Below, piece by piece: positions 12,331 to 20,014 of a stretch of 22,110 bases of DNA. The notes beneath the pieces were generated by a model. That model was not told the DNA's origin. It ran no database searches and saw only the letters and a program-made list of their open reading frames with translations. The translations under genes and the position numbers were made by a program. Positions within the stretch are counted from its first letter, which is position 1. The number at the start of each line of letters is the position of its first letter. The DNA is taken from the IMG/VR virus record IMGVR_UViG_3300036981_000049, positions 1 to 22,110 of that record. One strand, 5' to 3'. Source of the DNA: a virus.

Positions 12331-12915
12331 ATGCTACAAGATTACAACGATGCCGCAGTAATGGAACCGGGCAGTCAAGCCCGTTTCGCAATGGACAGCA
12401 AACTCGCCGTCAATTTTTTTATGAAGGCAGTTAAAAACAACTTCAAATCGATAGAGGCCGGTCGGCCCATCTACGACGAGAAGGAATTTGTTCGCATCAT
12501 CATTCCCGGTAATTCCCGCACTGTCTTCGAGGATGTCGTTACCAACGAACATCGTGGCAGATTCCAGGATCGGTATGAGAAATTCAAGCGTGGTGTCGCT
12601 CAATCAACCAGTGGAACACCCCTTGAAGTGTGGCCTCAGATGACCGTGGGACAGGTCGCTGAACTGAAGGCTATGCAGGTTCACACTGTCGAAGAACTCG
12701 CTGGCATGAGCGACATGAACGCTCAGAAGATCATGGGAAATTTCGATCTTCGCCGCCGCGCTCAAGCCTTCCTTGATGCCGCCGCCGGAGACGCTACCAA
12801 CTCGAAAATGGCGGCTGAACTTGAGAAGAGGGATGTCGAGATCGCGGCTCTCAAGGCGCAGATGGAACAACTGATCCTAATGACTCAGGGCGGCGGCGAC
12901 ACCAAAAAGAAGTAA
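12331..12915 (+). CDS. Conserved podovirus protein with helix-rich C-terminus
   Basis: A 194-residue protein. It contains VRIIIPGNSRTVFEDVVTNE, RFQDRYEKFKRG, then GTPLEVWPQMTVGQVAELKA and VHTVEELAGMSD with MNAQKIM. The GTPL-WP...VxELKxxxVxTVEELAxxSD pattern is recurrent in structural modules of podoviruses. The TVEELA...D...kI part resembles a helix-hairpin-helix-like fold. The end is a short coiled coil (ELEKRDVEIAALKAQMEQL) and a Lys tail. The exact function is unknown, and a minor head or connector role is plausible. AGAGG precedes the ATG. Confidence 0.75.
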   Translation: MLQDYNDAAVMEPGSQARFAMDSKLAVNFFMKAVKNNFKSIEAGRPIYDEKEFVRIIIPGNSRTVFEDVVTNEHRGRFQDRYEKFKRGVAQSTSGTPLEVWPQMTVGQVAELKAMQVHTVEELAGMSDMNAQKIMGNFDLRRRAQAFLDAAAGDATNSKMAAELEKRDVEIAALKAQMEQLILMTQGGGDTKKK

Positions 12916-12924
12916 GGAGACACA

Positions 12925-13638
12925 ATGTTCAAGGCGACAGCACTTCAAATCATCAGACAGACCACGGCAGAGCTTGGGCTTCCTGTCCCAAACAGTGCTG
13001 TCACCTCCCAGGAAGCAACCGTAGTTCAACTCCTGGCTCTGCTGAACTCAGCGGGTTACGAGTTGAGCTACGGTTATGAGTGGCAATCCCTGATCCGCAA
13101 GGCGACCATCACTGTTGTTGCTGGACAGTCGGATTACGCTCTTCCTTCTGATTTCTCGAAAATGATTAACCAGACAATCTGGTCAAGCGATACTCTCCAA
13201 CCAGTTCAAGGCCCACTGTCTCCGCAACGATGGGAGATGCGAACTGAAGGGATTGTTGGCTTTGGCCCCTTCGTCGGTTTCCGTATCATCGGCGGTAAAC
13301 TGGCTCTCTACCCGGCTCCAACCGTGGGAGCAGAAATCACCTTCGAATATATGTCAAACGGGTGGGTGCAATCCTACCTCGATCCAAACCAGTTCGTCCC
13401 TTACATCACAAACGATCTGGACACCCCACAGTTCGATTTCATGCTCCTGGTCAAGTTCCTGAAGGTCAAACTATGGAATGCAAAGGGTCTGGACACCACC
13501 GCCCTCGAAACAGAGTTCCGCCGTGTCTTCGACATGATGACCAGCGGTGACAAGGGTGCGCCAATGCTCACAATCTCCCCTCGTAGACACGCGGCTGGAC
13601 TCCCACTGAATGCTCCTGAAACCGGGTACGGTCGATGA
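12925..13638 (+). CDS. Head-tail adaptor (P22 gp4 / tail-tubular-A-like)
   Basis: A 237-residue protein with AAGGAGA just before the ATG. The first 60 residues form helices with VQLLALLNSAGYELSYGYEW, followed by a beta-rich segment GQSDYALPSDFSKMINQTIW and LALYPAPTVGAEITFEYMS. A C-terminal helix (LETEFRRVFDMM) follows. The order helical bundle, YxLPxDF strand, YPAP strand and long helix is typical of podovirus adaptor proteins that bind beneath the portal and lengthen the channel. Position after the head genes and directly before a gp10-like stabilisation protein fits. The stop overlaps the next ATG (ATGA). Confidence 0.75.
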   Translation: MFKATALQIIRQTTAELGLPVPNSAVTSQEATVVQLLALLNSAGYELSYGYEWQSLIRKATITVVAGQSDYALPSDFSKMINQTIWSSDTLQPVQGPLSPQRWEMRTEGIVGFGPFVGFRIIGGKLALYPAPTVGAEITFEYMSNGWVQSYLDPNQFVPYITNDLDTPQFDFMLLVKFLKVKLWNAKGLDTTALETEFRRVFDMMTSGDKGAPMLTISPRRHAAGLPLNAPETGYGR

Positions 13639-15206
13639 AACGAATTTCCAACTCCACCACAACACCGGCACCCGTTGGAGGTCTGAACACCTTCGATGTT
13701 ATCTCGGCGATGCCGCCGAATGATGCCCTTGTCCTCCGCAACTTCTTCCCTTCCTCCTATGGGCTGAACATCCGTAAAGGGTATCGAAAGTTCGCGTGGG
13801 GTCTGGTCGGGATCGTGAAGACCGTTATGTCCTGGCGCGGAACCAGCGGCACCAACACCATGTTTGCTATCGACGATGATGGTATCCACGACATCTCTCT
13901 CGGTGGTGAAGTTTCTCTTACTCCTGTCGTGCTACTGACTGATTCGGAAGTCCAGTACATTAATTTCGGAAACGCCGCAGGAGTCCATTTAATAGGCTTC
14001 AACGGAACCGATGACGGTGTCTGGTATGATGGGACCACATGGAAACGACTTGTCGCCGCCATTGCTCCCGCGACCCCTGTTGAGGGTGAGTGGGGCGGGG
14101 TAGACCCGAAAAAGCTAATCCATGTCACCGCTCACCAAAAACGGATATGGGCCGTCGAAGAGAACTCCATGCTTGGCTGGTACTTACCACCAGAGCAGGT
14201 ATGGGGCGTAGCCAAATCCTTCGACTTCGGTGGCGTGTTCAATCGTGGCGGCTACCTCCAGGCACTCACGACATGGACACATGACGGCGGCGACGGGATG
14301 GATGACTATCTCATTGCCATCACCTCTGCTGGTCAAATCGCTGTCTACAAAGGTCTATCTCCAGACAGCGCAGACACATGGTCGCTTGTCGGTGTCTACT
14401 TCGTTGGGGCCACCTTCTCCAGACGATGCTTCGCCAAGTATGGTGGTGATGTGGTTTTTATCACTCAGTATGGCGCACTCTCCATGAGCGGCATTCTTCG
14501 TTCTCAGGATGGCTCTGTTCTGACGACCGCCCTGTCTCGCAAGGTACAATCCCTTTTCTCTGAACTCACGACAGAAGGCTCATATCGTTCCGGTTGGCAG
14601 ATCGTTGTTTATCCCGCCGCTAACCTGATGATGGTCAATATCCCCGGCCTCCAACTTAATCAGAATCTCCAGGTTGCTTTGAATACCATCACCTCGGCAT
14701 GGACTATCTTCGACGGGATGGATGCTTACTGTTGGGCCACCGATTACGACAGTTTATTCTTTGGTGGTGACGGTCTTGTCTATCTCGCCTGGAATGGTTT
14801 CAGCGATGATGCTGAAGCTGATGGTACAGGTGGGGATGACATCATTGCTACTGTTCAACAGGCATTCAATTACTTTGATTCTCCTGGTACGCTGAAGCAT
14901 TACAAGATGGTTCGTCCGACCTTCCTGACCTCTGGAAACTTCGATTATAACATCGGCATCAACATAGATTTCCGTTTCAACAACGTGGAAACTCCCGGTA
15001 GTGTTGGAATCAGTTCAGTTGGTATATGGGATCACTCAACCTGGAGTACCGAATATCTTTGGTCGGGTGGTTTCAAGGATAATAAATACTGGTCATCTGT
15101 TGTTGATTTCGGATTCGCCGCGTCAGTAAGGATGACAGTCCGTTCTCATGTCGAACTGGTCTGGACAAGCACCGATTTCTTGTACGAGAAGGGTGGCGTA
15201 ATATGA
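13635..15206 (+). CDS. Tail / DNA-stabilisation protein, P22 gp10-like
   Basis: A 523-residue protein predicted to close the portal-adaptor channel and hold packaged DNA. It begins with GGLNTFDVISAMPPNDALVL and NFFPSSYGLNIRKGYRKF, the usual opening of this podovirus family. Repeated blade-like segments follow (MFAIDDDGIHDIS, HLIGFNGTDDGVWYDGTTWK, RIWAVEENSMLGWYLP, VVFITQYGALSMSG), consistent with a beta-propeller. The C-terminal part is Phe/Trp/Asn-rich beta sandwich. Translational coupling with the adaptor (ATGA) and the GNAT gene (ATGA) indicates one tail-assembly operon. There is little Shine-Dalgarno sequence before the start, so coupling probably drives initiation. Confidence 0.8.
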   Translation: MKRISNSTTTPAPVGGLNTFDVISAMPPNDALVLRNFFPSSYGLNIRKGYRKFAWGLVGIVKTVMSWRGTSGTNTMFAIDDDGIHDISLGGEVSLTPVVLLTDSEVQYINFGNAAGVHLIGFNGTDDGVWYDGTTWKRLVAAIAPATPVEGEWGGVDPKKLIHVTAHQKRIWAVEENSMLGWYLPPEQVWGVAKSFDFGGVFNRGGYLQALTTWTHDGGDGMDDYLIAITSAGQIAVYKGLSPDSADTWSLVGVYFVGATFSRRCFAKYGGDVVFITQYGALSMSGILRSQDGSVLTTALSRKVQSLFSELTTEGSYRSGWQIVVYPAANLMMVNIPGLQLNQNLQVALNTITSAWTIFDGMDAYCWATDYDSLFFGGDGLVYLAWNGFSDDAEADGTGGDDIIATVQQAFNYFDSPGTLKHYKMVRPTFLTSGNFDYNIGINIDFRFNNVETPGSVGISSVGIWDHSTWSTEYLWSGGFKDNKYWSSVVDFGFAASVRMTVRSHVELVWTSTDFLYEKGGVI

Positions 15207-15622
15207 GGAAGTTCCTCGAAGCGCAAGAGGAATGGCCCCGAATTATGCAATGGATTGCAGAGAAAGCACCTATCCATTATGTCCCTGTCTGCTTCGGAGC
15301 CTTCGCGGTTGAGAAGGATGGTGAGATCGTAGCGGCGACATCACTGATCGAATTTAATGGCGCAAATGTCTACATTCAGGCAAGAATAGAACGGTACGGA
15401 TTAAATCGAAGATTGTGCTACCATACATTCGATTATGCTTTCAAGACACTTGGAGCCAAGCGCATCAGTAGCGCAATCATTGGGCAGAACTTCGAGTCAG
15501 CAAAACTGACTGAGCATTTTGGTTTTAGATTAGAAGGCGTTCTTCATCATTTTATGCCGAATGGGGATAATATGTATCTCTCTGTCCTTTGGCCCGAACA
15601 CTGTAAGTATTTGGAGGTTTAG
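15203..15622 (+). CDS. GNAT-like acetyltransferase
   Basis: A 139-residue protein with the second half of a GNAT fold: LCYHTFDYAFKTLGAKRISS, then GQNFESAKLTEHFGFRLEGV, then MPNGDNMYLSVLWPEHCKYL. The N-x-x-S-x-x-L-x-x-x-x-GF-xx-EG core is the acetyl-CoA-side helix and strand, and the C-terminal GDxxxYxxL is usual. The acetyl-CoA loop, normally (Q/R)xxGxG/A, is degenerate here (RYGLNRR), a feature I associate with a phage GNAT subfamily encoded among tail genes. The likely reaction is acetyl transfer to an unknown amine, perhaps on a virion or host protein. The gene lies between gp10-like and ejection-protein genes, coupled by ATGA to the former. Confidence 0.75.
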   Translation: MRKFLEAQEEWPRIMQWIAEKAPIHYVPVCFGAFAVEKDGEIVAATSLIEFNGANVYIQARIERYGLNRRLCYHTFDYAFKTLGAKRISSAIIGQNFESAKLTEHFGFRLEGVLHHFMPNGDNMYLSVLWPEHCKYLEV

Positions 15623-15624
15623 AT

Positions 15625-16764
15625 ATGGCAGCAGCAGCAATTCCAGCGGCAATCGGAGTTGGGGGAAGTTTGATCGGTGGTGGAAAGGCCAGCAAGTCGG
15701 CTTCAAAAGCACAAGCGGCTTCAGAGGCAAGTCAACTTCGATTGGCAGAACTCCAGAACCAATGGGGAAGGGATAATGCCGCTCTCGCAAATAGTGAGAA
15801 CCTGAAGAACTATGGTACCGCCAATGAAACAAATTGGGCGAATGCTCTCCGGGAAAACCAACTTGGTAGAGAGACAGGAGCTTGGGCCAATGATTTGAAC
15901 TGGCAGAACGCTGATCGAGTCAATGCCAATAACCTCGGTATAGCCAATCAGAATCAATCGTTCCAAGATTACGCTACCGCACAAAACCGCCCGGAGCAGA
16001 TTGGTGTTGGTGGTGGTAGTGTCCGATGGACAACTGATGCGAACGGTAACCCTGTCCAGACATCATCCCTCGGAGCAGGTTCACAGGGGCTTTACGATCA
16101 GGCCCAAGGTGTCCAGGGTCAGATGCTTGGTGGTCTTGAGGGTGGTTTTGGTGTAGACAACTCGGTAATGAGTGCGATGCGAGGACTACAGGCTCCTGGA
16201 CTCCAGCAGAGTAGGGACGCTGAGAACGCTCGTCTTGCCGCAATGGGTCTGTCTACAGGTTCCGGGACAGCATGGGGTAATGCTCAAGACACACTGAACC
16301 GAGCCTCCAGTACCGCCGACCTTCAGGCAATCCTCGCTGGTAACACAGCATGGCAACAATCTCAGGCGAATATGCGAAGCAATCTCGGCGCGGCTGGTCA
16401 GACCGCAACAGGTCAGATAAACGACTTCCGAAACTCCATGCCTGGATTCGCCAATCAGCAAGCTGTTGCACAGAACCAGCAACAGGGGATCAGTGGTGTC
16501 ACGACACCACAGACCACCATGACTGATCCACAAATGACCTCCTATGGAAATGTTGCCGCACCTAATCTCGGCAATGTTGCTCAGAACGCACAGAACGCCG
16601 GTAATGCCGCTAGTCAGGCAACAGGTAGTTCCTGGGCGGATGCCTCCAAAGGTATCGGTCAAGTAGCAGGTTCCGCTTGGAATTATTTCAACCAACCAGC
16701 GACTAACTATACGAGTTATGCACAGAATGGCGGATCGGTGGCCCCTCCAGGCTATTATCCATAA
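15625..16764 (+). CDS. Probable DNA-ejection (internal virion) protein, Gly/Ala/Asn-rich
   Basis: A 379-residue protein with GGAGG before the ATG. It opens with a hydrophobic Ala/Gly stretch (AAAAIPAAIGVGGSLIGGGK) that could insert in membrane. A long helical Asn/Gln/Ala-rich part follows (e.g. NWANALRENQLGRETGAW), then SVRWTTDANGNPVQTSSLG near residues 131-149. The rest is low-complexity with many Asn, Gln and Gly, ending GSVAPPGYYP. This composition and the position directly after the tail plug gene resemble the first of the three small ejection proteins packaged inside podovirus heads and injected ahead of the DNA. No lytic enzyme motif is visible. Function is inferred from position. Confidence 0.7.
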   Translation: MAAAAIPAAIGVGGSLIGGGKASKSASKAQAASEASQLRLAELQNQWGRDNAALANSENLKNYGTANETNWANALRENQLGRETGAWANDLNWQNADRVNANNLGIANQNQSFQDYATAQNRPEQIGVGGGSVRWTTDANGNPVQTSSLGAGSQGLYDQAQGVQGQMLGGLEGGFGVDNSVMSAMRGLQAPGLQQSRDAENARLAAMGLSTGSGTAWGNAQDTLNRASSTADLQAILAGNTAWQQSQANMRSNLGAAGQTATGQINDFRNSMPGFANQQAVAQNQQQGISGVTTPQTTMTDPQMTSYGNVAAPNLGNVAQNAQNAGNAASQATGSSWADASKGIGQVAGSAWNYFNQPATNYTSYAQNGGSVAPPGYYP

Positions 16765-16775
16765 GGAGCGATACA

Positions 16776-18056
16776 ATGATTAATTACGACAACGTCGATC
16801 TGAACGATCCCCAACTTGACTTCGATACTGAACAAGCGATGCTCGTTGATGCCCTGAAAGGAGCCAAGGAGTTACAGAAACCGCAGTTCACAACCTATCG
16901 TGGACAGGGGAATGTCATTGCTCCCTGGAGTCCTGGCTCTTCCATCGGCAATCTCGCCAGCAACCTCGCCGGGACACTCGACCAACAAAGGGTGCAGGGA
17001 GACATGAGGAAGTTGAACCAGGAGGAAGGTCGCCGCTACGATCAGGGTATCAACGAACTGAACAAGATCGACCCAAACGTTGATTACACCAATCCTGCCA
17101 GCATTGAGGCCGCTCACAATCAGCGACAGATTGCTTTGATGCAATTGTCTCGATTACCAATGGCTCGGAAGATGGCAGAGGGCGGATTCCTGAAAACATC
17201 TCCGCTGGCTGATGCGCTCGCGAAGCAGAAGATGGGTGAGTTGTTCAAGGATGACCAACTCGGTAAGAACCTTGCAACACGACAGGACATCGCCCAACTC
17301 GTTGCTCAGACATCCAGGGCCAACAACGCAGACAGCAACGCGACACGGATCACCATTGCAGACACGCGACAGGAGAAGCCGGATAAAGAGGCGCAGAAGC
17401 TCGCCGCCAAACAACCGGGTGAGTTCACCAGAGTAAACAACATGGTCAGCCGTTTCGGTGAACTTGATGCAGACATCGGAGAACTCCTGGATAACAAGGA
17501 AGGATTGGAGTCGGCGAGTGGTATCATAATGGGAAACATCCCGAACATTATGCAGAAGACCAAACTCGCCGAAGACAAGCTCGGAAACATAAAATCAAAG
17601 TTACTCCGGGAAGGTAAGAACCTCCTTTCCGAGTCTGGAAAACCCGGTTCCATCTCTGTCCAGGAGTGGCCCATCTTCGAAAAGATGGTCGCTGATATGA
17701 AGACCGGAACACAAACAGAGAACCTTCTCAACCAGATCGCCACTGTCCAGGCTTATATTGATTCGAGGATCAACGATGCGCGGGAAGGGTATGAAAATAC
17801 TTACGGTGTGCTTGAGGAAGGGAAGAGTTTCAAGAATATCAAAGATGAGTCAAAAAGGATTCGTGAGGCTCGTACCAAGTATGCCGCACAGTCAGGTGGT
17901 GCAACAGTCCCAATGAGGAACTCAGCACTTCCTCTAACTACCGGGCAATCTCAGACAAACACCACAGAACCACAAGTAGTTGGTCAGCGAACCAAAGGCG
18001 GGGTCGTTTATAATATCTACGATGATGGTACGGCTGAACCGGCAGGAGGTCAGTAA
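16776..18056 (+). CDS. Probable DNA-ejection (internal virion) protein, helical
   Basis: A 426-residue, mostly helical, charged protein with AAGGAG before the ATG. Segments include GNLASNLAGTLDQQRVQGDM, ARKMAEGGFLKTSPLADALA and TENLLNQIATVQAYIDSRIN. The C-terminus is less ordered (QSGGATVPMRNSALPL) and ends in a short beta-like GGVVYNIYDDGTAEPAGG. There is no transglycosylase or protease motif. Placed second of three long proteins after the tail plug, it matches the pattern of podovirus internal proteins that form the ejection conduit. The stop overlaps the next start (TAATG), so it is translationally coupled to the third protein. Confidence 0.7.
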   Translation: MINYDNVDLNDPQLDFDTEQAMLVDALKGAKELQKPQFTTYRGQGNVIAPWSPGSSIGNLASNLAGTLDQQRVQGDMRKLNQEEGRRYDQGINELNKIDPNVDYTNPASIEAAHNQRQIALMQLSRLPMARKMAEGGFLKTSPLADALAKQKMGELFKDDQLGKNLATRQDIAQLVAQTSRANNADSNATRITIADTRQEKPDKEAQKLAAKQPGEFTRVNNMVSRFGELDADIGELLDNKEGLESASGIIMGNIPNIMQKTKLAEDKLGNIKSKLLREGKNLLSESGKPGSISVQEWPIFEKMVADMKTGTQTENLLNQIATVQAYIDSRINDAREGYENTYGVLEEGKSFKNIKDESKRIREARTKYAAQSGGATVPMRNSALPLTTGQSQTNTTEPQVVGQRTKGGVVYNIYDDGTAEPAGGQ

Positions 18057-20014
18057 TGGCGAGAGTCAGAGCGGATTCAATCGAGTGGGATGACGAGCCT
18101 ACCCCCAAGCGGATCAAAACCAGCGACATAGAATGGGATAAGGAGACACCAACATCCCCATACACCGGAGCAGAGAACTTCGCCGCCGGTACAATGCGAG
18201 GTCTGCTGTCTCCTGTTAGAGCGGCTGAGAAGTACGGTTCCAAGCTGGTCCGTTCGATGGGTAACCTGTTCCATCAACAGAAGGATGATGGGACATACGA
18301 ACCTCGTTTCCAGAACTTCGGTGTAACTGATGAGGACATAGCCGCCGATAATGCCGCTAATGCCTCCCTACTCAATACAACTGGCGGTAAGGTCGGCAAC
18401 ATCGTCGGGGAAGGTCTTGCGGCGGCTATCCCAACAGGATCGATGTATAACGCTGGTCGTGCGGCTATATACGGCGGATCAAAGTTATTCCCGAAGGTTC
18501 TCGCCTCCGCTGGCTCCGGTGCGGCCTCCGGTGCGGCTGGTTCCGTGATGACCGGGAATGACGATGCTGGAGACATGGCTCTTGCGGCTGGTGCTGGCGG
18601 TGTCCTGTCTCCTATCATGCACGGTGTCTCGAAAGGTGCTAGTGTTGGATGGGATTGGGCCAAGAAGCATCCCTATAGTCCAGCCAAGATCGTTACCCAA
18701 TATCTCCAGGAGCAAGCGCAGGGAAATCCTTCTGGGGCGGTCGCCGCTCTCCGCAATCTCAGTTCCGACATCGGTGAGCGACTGACAGCAGGACGAGCGG
18801 CTGTCGCTGATGACTCAGCTTATCCGTGGCTGAAGGTACTGGATGAGGATGTTACTCTCGGTAGACAGGCCGGTGTCTCGAATCAGATCGAGCAGGGGAA
18901 CCGCGACATTCGCTCAAACATACTACGAGACATTGAAGCTCCTGGTGTCCGACCTATCGACCCGGTGACAGGGGATAGATTACCATCGAAGATTGGCGAG
19001 GACATCGCTGAATCACGGAAATTGTATTACGACACATCTATGAACGATCCGGTTGTTATGACACCTGATCTGATTAACTCTCTCGGTGGTAGCCTTGTCA
19101 CTCCCGCTGATCGGATTGCCGGGAAGATCAATCGTCAGCAGGACTTGGTTGCCACAATGCTCGGTAACCGAACTCCTGGTGTTTCACAGCCCGGTGGTCA
19201 GGTGGTTATAGGAAGTCAGAACACCTCCAATCCCGGCATTACTCTGTCTCTCCCAATCGAATCAATCCGAGATATGCAGACCATGAAACGGGCCTTGACC
19301 TCAACGTCTCGAAGGGCGAAGGAGGAAGGTCTTGGTGGAGACATCCCCATCAATGAGACAAGAGCGGCCTTGGTGGACAGGATGCGCCGAGCGTCTCCAA
19401 CTTTCGCCGATGCTGAAGATCACTTCGCTGGACTGTCTCGTCTCCAGAATCAATCCGATTACGCTGGCGACCTCCTCACTCGACTGAATCCTATTCAGGG
19501 GGCAAAGCAGAATTACAAATCAACCATCAGTCGGATGGATGATCCCAATGCCTTCCTCGCTGAGAACAAGATACAGAATATCTACGACACACCGGAAGCT
19601 CTGTTCGCCAATGCTCCGCGCAAACTGGATGAGATCAAAGCTCTTCGCCGGTCACTGGAAAGAGAAGTGAAATACGGTGAAATTCAAGGACACAAGGGTT
19701 TGACGGATAATCTGGAATCGGGTTTAACGAAAGCAGAACGGGCGGCTCCTCCTCTTTTCACGATGGCGGTCACCATTCCAAAGCGTCTCGCTCGCATAGC
19801 TGGTTCCAGACAGGAAGAGAAGGCTTACGACATTCTCGATGATCTTGTCTTGAATCCAAGTAAGATGGCTGATGTCCTCGAAGAAATACCTTTGAATCAG
19901 CGGAATGCTACGGTAAATTATCTTAGGAATCTTTCGGCAAGAAAGGGAAATCAGATTGTCGGTGGAACTGCCGGTTTAACAGGTTATGGAATAGGAGAAA
20001 ATTATGCCCCGTAA
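18056..20014 (+). CDS. Probable DNA-ejection (internal virion) protein, large, with hydrophobic Gly/Ala region
   Basis: A 652-residue protein with AGGAGGT before the ATG. Its start carries a short repeat, SIEWDDEPTP then DIEWDKETPT. Residues about 110-190 are rich in Gly and Ala (VGEGLAAAIPTGSMYNAGRA and ASAGSGAASGAAGSVMTG), suggesting a membrane-inserting hairpin. The rest is long charged helices, e.g. RDMQTMKRALTSTSRRAKEE and LDEIKALRRSLEREVKY. The C-terminus is Gly-rich (GGTAGLTGYGIGENYAP). Membrane-active segments inside a large helical protein next to the fibre gene fit an ejection protein that crosses the host envelope. No enzymatic motif was seen. The last 11 bases overlap the fibre gene. 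Confidence 0.7.
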   Translation: MARVRADSIEWDDEPTPKRIKTSDIEWDKETPTSPYTGAENFAAGTMRGLLSPVRAAEKYGSKLVRSMGNLFHQQKDDGTYEPRFQNFGVTDEDIAADNAANASLLNTTGGKVGNIVGEGLAAAIPTGSMYNAGRAAIYGGSKLFPKVLASAGSGAASGAAGSVMTGNDDAGDMALAAGAGGVLSPIMHGVSKGASVGWDWAKKHPYSPAKIVTQYLQEQAQGNPSGAVAALRNLSSDIGERLTAGRAAVADDSAYPWLKVLDEDVTLGRQAGVSNQIEQGNRDIRSNILRDIEAPGVRPIDPVTGDRLPSKIGEDIAESRKLYYDTSMNDPVVMTPDLINSLGGSLVTPADRIAGKINRQQDLVATMLGNRTPGVSQPGGQVVIGSQNTSNPGITLSLPIESIRDMQTMKRALTSTSRRAKEEGLGGDIPINETRAALVDRMRRASPTFADAEDHFAGLSRLQNQSDYAGDLLTRLNPIQGAKQNYKSTISRMDDPNAFLAENKIQNIYDTPEALFANAPRKLDEIKALRRSLEREVKYGEIQGHKGLTDNLESGLTKAERAAPPLFTMAVTIPKRLARIAGSRQEEKAYDILDDLVLNPSKMADVLEEIPLNQRNATVNYLRNLSARKGNQIVGGTAGLTGYGIGENYAP

